The notes beneath the pieces were generated by a model. That model made no database searches. It saw only the letters and a program-made list of their open reading frames with translations, and had not been told where the DNA came from. A stretch of DNA of 64,000 nucleotides from an uncultured Armatimonadota bacterium. GTDB lineage: Bacteria > Armatimonadota > Fimbriimonadia > Fimbriimonadales > Fimbriimonadaceae. How positions within the stretch are numbered: position 1 is the first letter of the stretch; each line of letters begins with the position of its first letter. This document shows, piece after piece, positions 36,566-46,033 of the stretch. Position numbers and translations under genes: made by a program. The DNA lies in the NCBI GenBank assembly GCA_903904815.1, contig CAIVDU010000010.1, positions 104,692-168,691 of the forward strand. The letters are read 5' to 3'.

Positions 36566-38563
36566 ATGGCTGCAATGCTGATAGCCTTATTTGCGGCGTC
36601 TCTCATGCAAGGAAACATCGTCGATCTACCGCCGAACACAGGTACGAACGCGTACTATTTTCCGAACCGGACTCCCCTTCAGCCCACGCCACTAGTCAAA
36701 CTTCCGATCACTGCGTTTTCTCCAGGGGGGTGGCTAAGAACGAGTCTTGAACTCCAGCGCGATGGCCTGACCGGACACCTCGGCGAGATCTCCGTGTGGC
36801 TTACCAAGAACGGCAACGCTTGGCTTAGCAAGGATGGGCACGGCGAATATGGGTGGGAGGAAGTCCCTTACTGGCTACGGGGCTATTCGCGGGTTGCGTA
36901 CGCCTTGCGAGATCCGGCCATGTTGAGTGAGACAAAGTTTTGGATCGAGGGCGCCCTGAGCAGCCAGCGACCCGATGGTGACTTTGGGCCAGTCCATAAC
37001 CACAGCCAGGGATTTAGAGACCTTTGGGCGCAGATGTTGATGCTCCAGGTGCTGCAGTCGTGGTACGAGTTCAGTGGTGATGCGCGGGTGCTTCCGTTCA
37101 TGAAGCACTATTTCCAGTGGCAGCAAGCGATTCCTGACGCTCACTTTCTGAAGGACTATTGGGAAAATAGCCGGGGTGGCGATAACCTAGCCAGCGTCTA
37201 CTGGCTATACAACCGCACTGGGGATTCTTTCCTCCTCGATCTTGCGACAAAGATCGACCGGAATACCGCGAACTGGCGTCAGCTTGGCGATCTGCCGAAC
37301 TACCACAACGTGAACATCGCCGAGTGTTTCCGCGAACCCGGCACCTACTATCTCCAAAGCGGCAAACCAGAAGATCTGGAAGCAACCTACCGCAACTTCG
37401 ACTTCATTCGCGAGAAGTTTGGACAGGTTCCCGGTGGCATGTTTGGATCGGATGAGAATGCCCGACCTGGGCACGACGACCCCCATCAAGCGGTTGAAAC
37501 CTGCGGCATGGTCGAGCAGATGAACTCGAATGATCTGTTGATGGCGATCACGGGCGACCCGAAATGGGCCGCAAATACCGAGGATGTTGCCTTCAACACC
37601 CTTCCCGCCGCCTTAACCGCTGACTATCGGGCCCTTCGCTACCTCACCGCGCCGAACATGGCGGTGAGCGATGCAAGGAACCACGCCCCCGGCATCGCAA
37701 ATGGCGGCCCATTTCTGCTCATGAACCCGTTTAGCAGCCGTTGCTGCCAACACAACCACTCCAGCGCGTGGGTCAACTTTCTGGAGGGCTCTTGGATGGC
37801 GACCCAAGACAATGGCCTTGCCGCCCTCATGTTCACCGAGGGAGGAGTGACCGCGAAAGTGGCCGATGGTACCGAGGTGTCGATCCAGACCGAAACCAAG
37901 TATCCGTTTGACGAAACCGTGAAGATGAGCGTTGCCGCGCCGAAGTCGGTGGAGTTCCCGCTCTACGTGTTGATCCCCGATTGGGCAGAAGGGGCGACTG
38001 TACACGCTGGGGAAGAGTCACTCAACGCCGTGCCAGGGAAGTACGTCCGTCTCAATCGCGTTTGGAGGAGCGGAGATACCGTGGAGATTCACCTTCCGAT
38101 GAGACCACGAGTGCACGTATGGGACCAAATGAAAGATGCGGTGAGTGTGAACTACGGGCCACTCACCTTCAGTCTCAAAATCGGCGAAGATTACATCAAG
38201 GTTGACGGTACGAAGAGCGCGCAAGAGGACTCCGCGTGGCAACCAGGCGTCGATCAATCCAAGTGGCCGACTTTCGAGATTCTTCCGAAGAGCCCTTGGA
38301 ACTTTGGCTTGGTGGAAAGGCCCCGATTCAAAGTCATTAGGCGTCCTTGGCCGGCAAACGGCTATCCGTTTACCCTTGACACAACCCCCATCGAATTAGT
38401 AACTACCGGGAAGTCGATTCCGAACTGGAAAATCGACGAGAACGGCCTAGTCGCCATCCTTCCTAAGAGCCCAGTGAAGGTGACCACGTCAGCGCAGTCG
38501 CTAACCCTCGTTCCGATGGGTGCCGCGCGACTAAGAATCTCCGCCTTCCCAACAGTTCATTGA
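36566..38563 (+). CDS. Secreted GH127 beta-L-arabinofuranosidase-like glycoside hydrolase
   Basis: This 665-residue protein is a DUF1680/GH127 enzyme, a family that releases L-arabinofuranose from plant glycoproteins and polysaccharides. After a short hydrophobic leader (MLIALFAASLMQGN) comes the alpha/alpha barrel and a beta domain. The zinc-coordinated nucleophile system is intact: E311 and C313 in VETCGMVEQ and the double cysteine C393-C394 in SSRCCQHNH, matching the Glu/Cys/Cys-Cys set of characterised GH127 enzymes. Other family motifs are GWEEVPYWLRGY and FGPVHNHSQG. ATG at 36566 follows GGAAG; a TTG six codons earlier is less likely. Confidence 0.9.
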   Translation: MAAMLIALFAASLMQGNIVDLPPNTGTNAYYFPNRTPLQPTPLVKLPITAFSPGGWLRTSLELQRDGLTGHLGEISVWLTKNGNAWLSKDGHGEYGWEEVPYWLRGYSRVAYALRDPAMLSETKFWIEGALSSQRPDGDFGPVHNHSQGFRDLWAQMLMLQVLQSWYEFSGDARVLPFMKHYFQWQQAIPDAHFLKDYWENSRGGDNLASVYWLYNRTGDSFLLDLATKIDRNTANWRQLGDLPNYHNVNIAECFREPGTYYLQSGKPEDLEATYRNFDFIREKFGQVPGGMFGSDENARPGHDDPHQAVETCGMVEQMNSNDLLMAITGDPKWAANTEDVAFNTLPAALTADYRALRYLTAPNMAVSDARNHAPGIANGGPFLLMNPFSSRCCQHNHSSAWVNFLEGSWMATQDNGLAALMFTEGGVTAKVADGTEVSIQTETKYPFDETVKMSVAAPKSVEFPLYVLIPDWAEGATVHAGEESLNAVPGKYVRLNRVWRSGDTVEIHLPMRPRVHVWDQMKDAVSVNYGPLTFSLKIGEDYIKVDGTKSAQEDSAWQPGVDQSKWPTFEILPKSPWNFGLVERPRFKVIRRPWPANGYPFTLDTTPIELVTTGKSIPNWKIDENGLVAILPKSPVKVTTSAQSLTLVPMGAARLRISAFPTVH

Positions 38564-38567
38564 AGTG

Positions 38568-38608
38568 GCAAAGAGTTTTATCTTGTCCCTCTGGTTAGAG
38601 GGACAAGA
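38568..38608 (-). terminator. Terminator between the GH127 and second PEP-CTERM genes
   Basis: A perfect 12-bp stem TCTTGTCCCTCT / AGAGGGACAAGA with loop GGTT lies between the convergent stops. Reading minus the flank is TAAAACTCTTT, so it best serves the PEP-CTERM gene; it could stop the plus transcript too. Confidence 0.8.
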
Positions 38609-38622
38609 TCTAGTCGACCAAG

Positions 38623-39303
38623 CTACGATCGGTTCTTTCGCGTTCGGATCAAACCAATGATCCCCAGTCCTAATGCCGCATAGGTGGCTGGCTCCGGAAC
38701 GGCTTGCGAGCGGATGTTCGCGTTGAAAATAAGCGACGATGGGCCATCCGCAATATTGTTCACGTCGAAGTACAAGGTGTGAGTTCCCGCCGCCAAATTA
38801 CCGAGGCCAAACGACTTGTTCTCGATGACTCCGTTCCAGTCGACGCCAGACTTCGAGTTGGCCAGGGCATGACCATCGATGAAAACCCCTTCGTTATTCG
38901 CATCACCCAACGTGTCGTCTACCGAGAATCGAAGGCTGAGTTGCGCATTGGTGATTGTCTGGACAACATCGAACGAAACTGCGTACAGGGCGCTATGCGA
39001 GTTCGCGTAGTACCCGTTCTGATCTACGCCGACCCATTTAGCCCCAGAACTGTCCCCCAAACTTCGAACCCATCCATATGCCGGATAGTTGAAGATGAAC
39101 GCGTGATCCGAGGTCAACGCGGACGCGAAGTCCGACGCAGTGAGCGGGTGAAACGGACCCGTCTCGCTACCGGCAAGAGCGGTGATCTTGGAGTCGTTGT
39201 CTCCGTTTCCGTTGCCGCTGATCAAATTGATGTCAGCTTGTGCGACGGTCCCGACGCAGGCTAATGAAAAAAGACAGAGTGTCTTGAATGAGTTCAAATG
39301 CAT
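38623..39303 (-). CDS. PEP-CTERM sorting domain protein
   Basis: This 226-residue exported protein has a signal peptide (LCLFSLACVGTVAQA) and ends with VPEPATYAALGLGIIGLIRT plus the basic tail RKNRS, a PEP-CTERM sorting signal. The body contains a beta-sandwich pattern (LSLRFSVDDTLGDANNEGVF, GTHTLYFDVNNIADGPSSLI) like fibro-slime or PA14-type extracellular domains. The VPEPATYAALGLG form is very common in PEP-CTERM proteins. ATG at 39303 replaces an earlier in-frame TTG. The upstream 40 bp are AT-rich and probably hold the promoter. Confidence 0.88.
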   Translation of the reverse strand: MHLNSFKTLCLFSLACVGTVAQADINLISGNGNGDNDSKITALAGSETGPFHPLTASDFASALTSDHAFIFNYPAYGWVRSLGDSSGAKWVGVDQNGYYANSHSALYAVSFDVVQTITNAQLSLRFSVDDTLGDANNEGVFIDGHALANSKSGVDWNGVIENKSFGLGNLAAGTHTLYFDVNNIADGPSSLIFNANIRSQAVPEPATYAALGLGIIGLIRTRKNRS

Positions 39304-39561
39304 ATCGTGCTGTTCTACGCGAATTGGGTGTAACAATTTGCTAGTAAAGTGTATATTGCGGATCTTTTGATTAGTGCCTTAAGAATACGAGTTAATTGAA
39401 CCAGGGTATCACATTTATCCGTGACGCCTATAAAAGTGATTCGTGTCGATAGTGTCACACCATTGTGTTTGGCTGGGAATTGACAAATAGGCCTTGAATG
39501 CCGAGCGAAGGTGACTCTGCGCCCTTTCAGTTTCTTGAGGTTTGGGGTCCAATAGAGAGCA

Positions 39562-40398
39562 ATGAGCGTCCTTGTCCAACCCCATGTTGCTGGATTCTTG
39601 ACCTACACCCTGACATCCGGCCAAGACGTGCTTGTAATTTCCGCCTTCGGCGGGCAGATCCTGTCCTGGACGAAGCAAGGTGTCCCCATCATTTTCGAAA
39701 ACGCGTCGCATGCGATCGTCGATGGAAAGACGCCCTACCGCGGAGGCGCGCCCGTCTGTTTTCCCTACTTTGGCAAGGGAACACTTCTTCCATTGGGAAC
39801 GACTCTAAATCCCCAACACGGAAACGCCCGAACTTCGATTTGGGACGTGAGGGTTATGGAATCTGAAAATGCGATCGCATTGAGAACCGTGCAATCTTCG
39901 GGCGAAGGGTATGGGCCGACAAGCTTTGAGTGTGAGCTTGTGTACCGACTTTCGGATAAGCTTGAAACAGAATCTACAATCCGAAATGTAGGGCAGTTCT
40001 CGGCGCCATTTCAGTTCGCTGTGCACGCCTACTGGGCGACGACGGAGCCCGCCCAGGCCGTCGTAAGTGGACTGGGCCATCGTTACCTTGACAATCTGCT
40101 CGGCTATACCGAATACGTCGACACTCAATCATCGGAACCCCACGTGGCTCCTGTTGACCGCGTCTATTGCGAGGCCGCCGACTCCTTGGAACTGGAAACG
40201 AACAATTACAAGCTGCAGATCTCAACACAAGGCTGCCAAGGAACGGTCCTTTGGAATCCCGGCGCGGTTCACACCCTCAAGGATCTTGGGTCCCCAGACT
40301 TCATTTGTGTTGAAAGCGGAGTCGTTGTCCCCTCAGTCAACCTGGCGCCAGGTAGCGAACACGCCGTTCGAATCTCGTACCTGGCCACGATAACTTAA
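39562..40398 (+). CDS. D-hexose-6-phosphate mutarotase / aldose-1-epimerase-like
   Basis: The 278-residue protein is of the galactose-mutarotase fold and matches the YeaD-like hexose-6-phosphate mutarotase group. Conserved segments are YRGGAPVCFPYFGKGTLLP (the phosphate-binding Arg and the PVxFPxFG loop), PQHGNARTSIWDV with the catalytic His, FAVHAYWATTEP and the late CVESGVVVP with the acidic residue. It interconverts alpha and beta sugar phosphate anomers. It is monocistronic. Confidence 0.88.
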   Translation: MSVLVQPHVAGFLTYTLTSGQDVLVISAFGGQILSWTKQGVPIIFENASHAIVDGKTPYRGGAPVCFPYFGKGTLLPLGTTLNPQHGNARTSIWDVRVMESENAIALRTVQSSGEGYGPTSFECELVYRLSDKLETESTIRNVGQFSAPFQFAVHAYWATTEPAQAVVSGLGHRYLDNLLGYTEYVDTQSSEPHVAPVDRVYCEAADSLELETNNYKLQISTQGCQGTVLWNPGAVHTLKDLGSPDFICVESGVVVPSVNLAPGSEHAVRISYLATIT

Positions 40399-40669
40399 CC
40401 CCCACCCCAACCAACCGTAACCACGGCTCCATCCTGCGGTCTCAGTACCTCAAGAAGAGGTTCATCGAGGGGCTGCGGCAGACATAGCCCCGCGGCTACG
40501 CGTGACCAAACCAAACGTAGCCGCTGCCTCCAACCCGCGGTCTCGGGATCTCGGAGAGTTGGGAGGTGAAAGGCCCCGAAGAGGGTCGACCGCCACCCCA
40601 GGAACAAAATTCCATAAAATCCTGCTCGGACATGTCTTTCTATACCATGCCCCCGTATAGTATAAATCC
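40399..40669. repeat. GC-rich inverted-repeat spacer
   Basis: This 271-bp gap has a 9-bp inverted repeat GCGGCTACG (40492-40500) / CGTAGCCGC (40516-40524) and two related stretches, CTGCGGTCTCAGTACCTC and CCGCGGTCTCGGGATCTC. It looks like a small structured interspersed repeat. The last 15 bp, TATAGTATAAAT just before the pilin gene, look like a -10 element. Confidence 0.5.
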
Positions 40670-41440
40670 GTGGAAACCTCTACCTACTTCCGAAAGCACA
40701 CGGCATTCACCCTCATAGAACTGCTTGTCGTGATCGCGATCATTGCCATCCTTGCCGCGATCTTGTTCCCCGTCTTCTCCCAAGCGAAAGCGGCCGCCCA
40801 GAAGACGGCCGACCTCTCGAACCAAAAGCAGATCGCGACCGCAATCTTTCTGTATGCCAACGACAACGATGACTGCACCTGCCGTACCCACCACGATTTG
40901 GGGCCAAGTGAGACCATTGCAAACCTGTGGACCTGGTACCAACCACTTCAGCCCTACATCAAGAGCGCAGCCGTCTTTCGTGACCCTTCGCTGAACGACA
41001 CGGTCAGCCTCTTCCCCTCATTTCAGTTCACGCCGGCCGTTTGGGCAACCTATCGCACCGACTATCTCATCAATGGGTTTTTCGCTCACGGCGCGAGCCT
41101 CGGCCTTCCGTCAAGACCCGCAGAGCAGATCTTGATGGGCGAACGGCACGCCGGAATAGCGTTCTTCGACTACCATCCATGGGGTTCTTCCTCCGTCGAC
41201 GATAGCTGGGAGAGAGGGTTTTTGGATGGATCGGGATACCAAATCGGCGACGTGGGATCGGATAGTCAAGTTCTCGATCCCAAGAATGTCGGCCGACATC
41301 TAGGTGGCAACAACTACGGCTTTGTCGACGGCCATGCGAAATGGCTGAAATTTAGCCAAACGTTGGACAGGGCTCTAAGCTCGACGGACCCCCACAACTG
41401 GGGGATGCACAACATCGACAGCCTTCCGTCAAACGAATAG
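40670..41440 (+). CDS. Pseudopilin, prepilin-type N-terminus with H-x9-DG C-terminal motif
   Basis: The 256-residue protein has a prepilin peptidase motif: a short basic leader (STYFRKHTA) followed by FTLIELLVVIAIIAILAAIL and FPVFSQAKAAAQKTADLSNQ. This is a type IV pilin-like transmembrane helix. The C-terminal HLGGNNYGFVDGHAKW is the H-x9-DG motif of the DUF1559-like pseudopilins that are expanded in Planctomycetes and Armatimonadota. The start codon is GTG with no ribosome-binding site; a -10-like TATAGT at 40656-40661 would put transcription at or near the start codon, so it may be leaderless. Confidence 0.88.
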   Translation: METSTYFRKHTAFTLIELLVVIAIIAILAAILFPVFSQAKAAAQKTADLSNQKQIATAIFLYANDNDDCTCRTHHDLGPSETIANLWTWYQPLQPYIKSAAVFRDPSLNDTVSLFPSFQFTPAVWATYRTDYLINGFFAHGASLGLPSRPAEQILMGERHAGIAFFDYHPWGSSSVDDSWERGFLDGSGYQIGDVGSDSQVLDPKNVGRHLGGNNYGFVDGHAKWLKFSQTLDRALSSTDPHNWGMHNIDSLPSNE

Positions 41441-41448
41441 GGTCCGAC

Positions 41449-42237
41449 CTAGACGCGGACTCCCCATGGTTTCATGACTTTCTGCCCTGGTGCGAACTGA
41501 TACATGATCTGTTGACTGATCGCCTGGGGCATGACTGAAAGCGAGACATCCCAATTGGCCGGGCTTTTCACCGTTTCGTTTTGGAGGTTGCTCGGAAGGG
41601 ACAGAAGCAGCGTGCTTTTGCCTTGCTTTGCAAGCTTAGTTTGCAACGCTGTCGACTTAGTGGCTGACCCACCAGACATCGCAAGATACCATTGCGCTCT
41701 CAGCTGGTCGTAGGAGAAGATCACGTACGAAATTGTGACGTCGGGTGAGGTCAATTTTGAAGGATCATGGAGCATAGCGAAGATCGTATTCCGGTTCTTC
41801 GCGGATACATTGAACTTGAAAGTGAGTGGGTCGGTGATCCCCGATGACCATTTGAAAGACTGCAAGATACCCACCGCTTTGTACTCCGAAGGCGTTGAGT
41901 CTTTGGTGGTCGCCGATTTGAGGGATGCGAAATCGGCGGAGAATACCGTCCCGGAAATACTGAGACTTGTGATGAAGCCGTAAGCGTCCTGGACATCCGC
42001 CCGATAATTGAATCCTTGCTCGAGGTGCAGGTCATCAAACCTGATGTCAGGATACAGCCCCGAAGCGGGCTCACCGATTTCAAAGACGCGCATCGAATTG
42101 GCAGAGAAACCCGATTCCACGCAGCCGGCTTCGAGAGAGGAATTTAGCCCGCGTTCCACGCCGGCGTTTGCAAAAGGAACTGCCTCCAAACCCAAGGCAA
42201 CCACCGCAACACGAGAAAAGGCTAAGGGTCTAAACAT
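41449..42237 (-). CDS. Secreted hypothetical protein
   Basis: This 262-residue protein has a signal peptide (LAFSRVAVVALGLEAVPFANA, cleavage after FANA). The mature part is mostly beta (TVFSADFASLKSATT, LTFKFNVSAKNRNTIFAML, DVTISYVIFSYD) with no recognised domain. ATG at 42237 follows GGAGACC, a convincing ribosome-binding site; longer in-frame reading is not supported. It is divergent from the large AfsR-like regulator and ends 8 bp from the pseudopilin stop. Confidence 0.7.
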   Translation of the reverse strand: MFRPLAFSRVAVVALGLEAVPFANAGVERGLNSSLEAGCVESGFSANSMRVFEIGEPASGLYPDIRFDDLHLEQGFNYRADVQDAYGFITSLSISGTVFSADFASLKSATTKDSTPSEYKAVGILQSFKWSSGITDPLTFKFNVSAKNRNTIFAMLHDPSKLTSPDVTISYVIFSYDQLRAQWYLAMSGGSATKSTALQTKLAKQGKSTLLLSLPSNLQNETVKSPANWDVSLSVMPQAISQQIMYQFAPGQKVMKPWGVRV

Positions 42238-42573
42238 GAGGTCTCCATTGGCCGATCCGCTTAGATCGGAGAGGCCCCATTCTATCATTGATGTAACAGA
42301 AGCAGGGGAAGTAGTATTTGAATATTGGCCCAACCGACCTCGTCAACGTTGGGAGTCCCCACGAGGTCCTCTCAGTAGGTGGGGGAAAGCAAGCAGAGGT
42401 GAATTACTTTCCAAGCTAGGTCGCTCAAGCTACTCCATAAATTAACAAGTTCAATGATAATAAATCAAGCTCAAGTGTCTCATGCGGCAAAAGAAAGATT
42501 GCGGCTAGAATCGTATCGTCGTTACCTATCTAGCTCGATCTTGCGCTTTAGAATGTAACGCTCCTAATCGAAA

Positions 42574-45498
42574 ATGATTGTGTTGCGTCTTCTGGGCGGA
42601 TTTGAGATCGCGCCACGTCCCGCTCAACGTCTCGGGAAGCCCGCCCTTCGACTCATTGCCCTCGTTGCCCTGCGGGAATCCATTTCACGAGACGAACTAT
42701 CGGAATTTCTATGGCCGTACGTGGACCGTAGTCAGCGCCTCTTCTATCTCCGAAGAACCATTCTGGAGATTCGGAAAGCATTCGATCCTGCCGAAAACTG
42801 TCCGCTCGATATTTTTGAGGATCGCATCTTGCTCCCCGACGGACGCGTGTCGCTGGACGTCCGAGACTACATGCGAGCCCTAAAGCGGGGAGACACCGAG
42901 GAAGCCGTGCGTCGCTTCGGAGTGGGACTCCTACCTGGGTGGGACGATGAATGGATTGATTCATTCCGACTGGATCTGGACCTATCGCTAAACAGTCATT
43001 TGAGTTCAGAGCTCGAACGAGCCGAAGCAAGCTTGGACTTCGCTCGTGCCGACATGCTCCGTCGTGAACTCGTTAAACGGAGTCCTGGGGATGAGGAGAC
43101 ATGGCAGTCACTGATCCGGGACACCGCACGTCGTCGGGGCAGGATTGCCGCCATGGAACTGTTCGAGGAGTGCAACCGAATTCTCGTCGCCCACACCGGG
43201 ACCGGCGCATCTGAAGAGACGCGCCTCCTGGTCCAGGAGCGTGGACATCGCGTACGACATCACCTCGTTCTCCCTCCGAAGTCCGCAACTCACCTCATTG
43301 GCCGGGACCGGGCAATAGGTGAGTGTCTCGATCTCACCGCATCCCATCGACTTGTGACCATCATCGCGAGCGGCGGAGTCGGTAAAACCTTCTTAGCCTC
43401 TCACATTGCCCACCAACTAAACGAGATGGGAAGCGTTCAAGTTGGCTGGGTTGATCTAGCATCGGTTTCCGATGCTAGAGGGATTGCCCAAGCGTTTGCC
43501 TTTGCATGTGGAGTCCGGTCATCGGCCGAAGTCCCTCAGTGGCGTCAGTTCCTAGACGCCGTCTCCCAGAGCAAGCTCACTCTGGTGCTCGACAATGCCG
43601 AACACGTCCTCATGCCCTTGGCTGGGATGGTCTCGGAACTTCTGGAGCGAGCGCCTGGCATCCGGCTCATCGTCACTAGCCGCTCGGCGCTGGGCCTCCC
43701 ATCAGAGGTTCGCTATCGTCTCTCGTCGCTGTCCGAGGACTCCGCCTTGGACCTGCTCAAAGAGCGTCTCAGGATCTTCGGAGCGCCCGTTAACTCGATG
43801 AGCGATCTGAGGGCATTGAGTGCCCTTGTCGATGGGATTCCGCTCGCCATCGAGTTGTGCGCGGCCTCGCTCACGAAGCTCCCACTTGCCAACCTCTCGG
43901 AAAGAATCCGGAGCCTTCTTGCCCTCGACGCGGAAGGAATCAACCGGTCACCCCGGCACGCCACCATGAGGGCGGCGATTGCCGCCAGTGTCACGCCGCT
44001 CAACCCCGCCGTCACGCGTGGCTTTTCCCGTCTTTGCCTCTTCATGGGCGGATTCGAATTGAGTGCAGGGGAAGCGATCGCTGCCCTCTCCCCACTCGAT
44101 CTCGCCGACTTGGTGGAGCGTTCCCTCGTCGAATTCGATGGAAAACGGTATCGATTATTGGAGCCAACGAGGCGCTTCTGTATGGACCTAGTTGAGCAGA
44201 ACAATGACCTCGAAAACTTGAAGGAATCATTCGGCCGCTACTTCGGGGAGTTAGCCAAGGATCTCTACGGAGAGCACCACATTCGCGACACGAATCCCGG
44301 TGAGTTCGAACGCATTCGATCTTTGGTCCTCGCTGAGGACAAGAATTTCGCTCAGGCCCATGCCTTCTTGGAAGCGCAGCAGGACCATCTAGCCGAACTT
44401 CCGACCCTGATCCGTATTGTGAGGATCACCTACCGGTCGCTCGACATTGGCTCGGATGATGCGGTGGCGTGGGCCCACCGACTTACCGAGACCAAATTGC
44501 CGGACAATTTTTGGGTGGGAACCTGGGTACTTCTTGCTGCTCAATATGTGTCCTGGACTAGCCGAATCGACCTGCAGCAACAGCTCTTGGGCTATGCAAG
44601 CGGGCTTTCTGCGGTTCACGAGTCGCCCGAACTCCTTTGCTGGTTCCACCAATCCCGACATAACCTCAGCTACGACGCCGAAGTGGACATCTCTCCCGAG
44701 GCGGAGTATTGCGCCGCGCTTACCGCCGCCCGGCTTGGGGGCAATGACCTAGATATTCGACACACATCCGCGCTTCTCGCCGAGTGGTATGTGCGAGAAG
44801 GACAATATGAAAAAGCCGAACGGATCCTAAATCCACTCATTGACGAGGCAATTAAGGCAAAAGACGTGCGCGCGGGCGCGATCGCCCTCCGGACGAAATC
44901 GAGACTGCCATCGGTAAGCAACTGGGAGGAGAAGCGCGCGCTTCTCGAAATCGGAGAAGCCCTTCAGCGCCGTTCCGGGCACTGGGCACTGATTCACACT
45001 CTCGGCGAACTCAAATTGGCAGCCTTACGGTTCGGCCATTTAGAGCAAGCTCGAAAGTACGCAGTTGAATGTTGCGACGTCTGCGAAGAACGAGACGACG
45101 GCCCGGCGCTAGCCCATGCCTTGCAAGGGCTCGCCTTCATCGATCTCGAACTCGGTCAACCACAACTGGCAATTCAAGAAGCGATTGAAGGAGCGACTTA
45201 CGCCCGGCAAGAAGGACATAAACCGTACATTCACGCGGCGCTTCTCAAAGTAGCCCAGGTCCTCCTTCGAGCCGGAAACTCGCGCGATGCTGCCCACCTT
45301 CTTGGTTACGTGACACGAGCAGTCGAACTCCGCGCCTTTCCCACGAACTCCCTCATTCGCGGACTCGTCCACGAACTAAGGAACGCGCTCAAAGATCCAG
45401 AACACGTCCTCGCGATTCAAGAGGGAAATCGAATGGGACTCGACGAAGCATTTGATCTGATCTTGGCTTTGGCGAGGCAGGACAATGCTCGACTTTGA
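42574..45498 (+). CDS. AfsR/SARP-type transcriptional regulator: winged helix, BTAD, NB-ARC, TPR
   Basis: This 974-residue single-component regulator starts with an OmpR-like winged-helix domain (about 1-90, LRLLGGFEIAPRPAQRLGK, QRLFYLRRTILEIRKAF). A bacterial transcriptional activation domain follows (about 95-230). An STAND/NB-ARC ATPase is next: Walker A IIASGGVGKTFLA near residue 265, Walker B LTLVLDNAEH and the LIVTSRSALGLPSEV sensor. The C-terminal about 430 residues are helical TPR-like repeats (EEKRALLEIGEALQRRSGHW, AREQARKYAVECCD-like ARKYAVECCDVCEERDD). Such proteins integrate a ligand at the TPR part to switch transcription. Its targets are unknown; a divergent secreted protein gene starts 337 bp away. 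Confidence 0.93.
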   Translation: MIVLRLLGGFEIAPRPAQRLGKPALRLIALVALRESISRDELSEFLWPYVDRSQRLFYLRRTILEIRKAFDPAENCPLDIFEDRILLPDGRVSLDVRDYMRALKRGDTEEAVRRFGVGLLPGWDDEWIDSFRLDLDLSLNSHLSSELERAEASLDFARADMLRRELVKRSPGDEETWQSLIRDTARRRGRIAAMELFEECNRILVAHTGTGASEETRLLVQERGHRVRHHLVLPPKSATHLIGRDRAIGECLDLTASHRLVTIIASGGVGKTFLASHIAHQLNEMGSVQVGWVDLASVSDARGIAQAFAFACGVRSSAEVPQWRQFLDAVSQSKLTLVLDNAEHVLMPLAGMVSELLERAPGIRLIVTSRSALGLPSEVRYRLSSLSEDSALDLLKERLRIFGAPVNSMSDLRALSALVDGIPLAIELCAASLTKLPLANLSERIRSLLALDAEGINRSPRHATMRAAIAASVTPLNPAVTRGFSRLCLFMGGFELSAGEAIAALSPLDLADLVERSLVEFDGKRYRLLEPTRRFCMDLVEQNNDLENLKESFGRYFGELAKDLYGEHHIRDTNPGEFERIRSLVLAEDKNFAQAHAFLEAQQDHLAELPTLIRIVRITYRSLDIGSDDAVAWAHRLTETKLPDNFWVGTWVLLAAQYVSWTSRIDLQQQLLGYASGLSAVHESPELLCWFHQSRHNLSYDAEVDISPEAEYCAALTAARLGGNDLDIRHTSALLAEWYVREGQYEKAERILNPLIDEAIKAKDVRAGAIALRTKSRLPSVSNWEEKRALLEIGEALQRRSGHWALIHTLGELKLAALRFGHLEQARKYAVECCDVCEERDDGPALAHALQGLAFIDLELGQPQLAIQEAIEGATYARQEGHKPYIHAALLKVAQVLLRAGNSRDAAHLLGYVTRAVELRAFPTNSLIRGLVHELRNALKDPEHVLAIQEGNRMGLDEAFDLILALARQDNARL

Positions 45499-45619
45499 GG
45501 CTCAGTCCAAGTTAAATCCTGCAATCCGCTTATGACGCAAACTCACCGGCCATCGCCGGGGGAAAAGTCCCACCTGCTAGAATCTCTAAACCAACGACGT
45601 CGCTAAAACCGTCCGCACA

Positions 45620-45979
45620 GTGACGCCAGCCGGGAAGCTGGTTCAAGAACACGAAAGAATGGGTTCACAACCGTCATCGCCAATCCTTCCGAGCGAAGAA
45701 GAAATTCGAAAGCTGGCCGGCAGGCAACTCAACGAAGTAATTGCCCAGCACTTTTTTGACGGCCGCCCGGAGTCGATCCGTGCCGGTAGCTGGACTCTCG
45801 ACGACACCCGCGAGATCGAGGAGATGGTCATCCGGAAGCTGGGACTCCCCGCCTACGTAGGGGCGCTCACCGGTTTGGTCGCCGGCGACGTCGGCCGTGC
45901 CATCGTCGCCTCCCCTCAATTCCGCCTTCGAGCCTGCCTACTCGCCCTCAAGCGCGACGCCGAAGACACAACGCGCTAA
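45620..45979 (+). CDS. Hypothetical helical protein
   Basis: This 119-residue frame from a GTG (or 106 residues from ATG at 45659) is rich in helix formers: EEEIRKLAGRQLNEVIAQHF, then LDDTREIEEMVIRKLG and YVGALTGLVAGDVGRAIVAS. There is a mildly hydrophobic GALTGLVAGDVG stretch but no clear membrane span. Strong codon structure supports coding; the function is unknown. It is 121 bp downstream of the AfsR-like gene on the same strand. Confidence 0.6.
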   Translation: MTPAGKLVQEHERMGSQPSSPILPSEEEIRKLAGRQLNEVIAQHFFDGRPESIRAGSWTLDDTREIEEMVIRKLGLPAYVGALTGLVAGDVGRAIVASPQFRLRACLLALKRDAEDTTR

Positions 45980-46033
45980 AACGCCTGTCCCAAAACCAGA
46001 GTAGCGGTAGGTTCCTGGCTGCGGTATCCGGAC

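Noticed and set aside
45620..45979. Antitoxin or small regulator
   Set aside because: No partner toxin-like gene and no DNA-binding motif; left as hypothetical.
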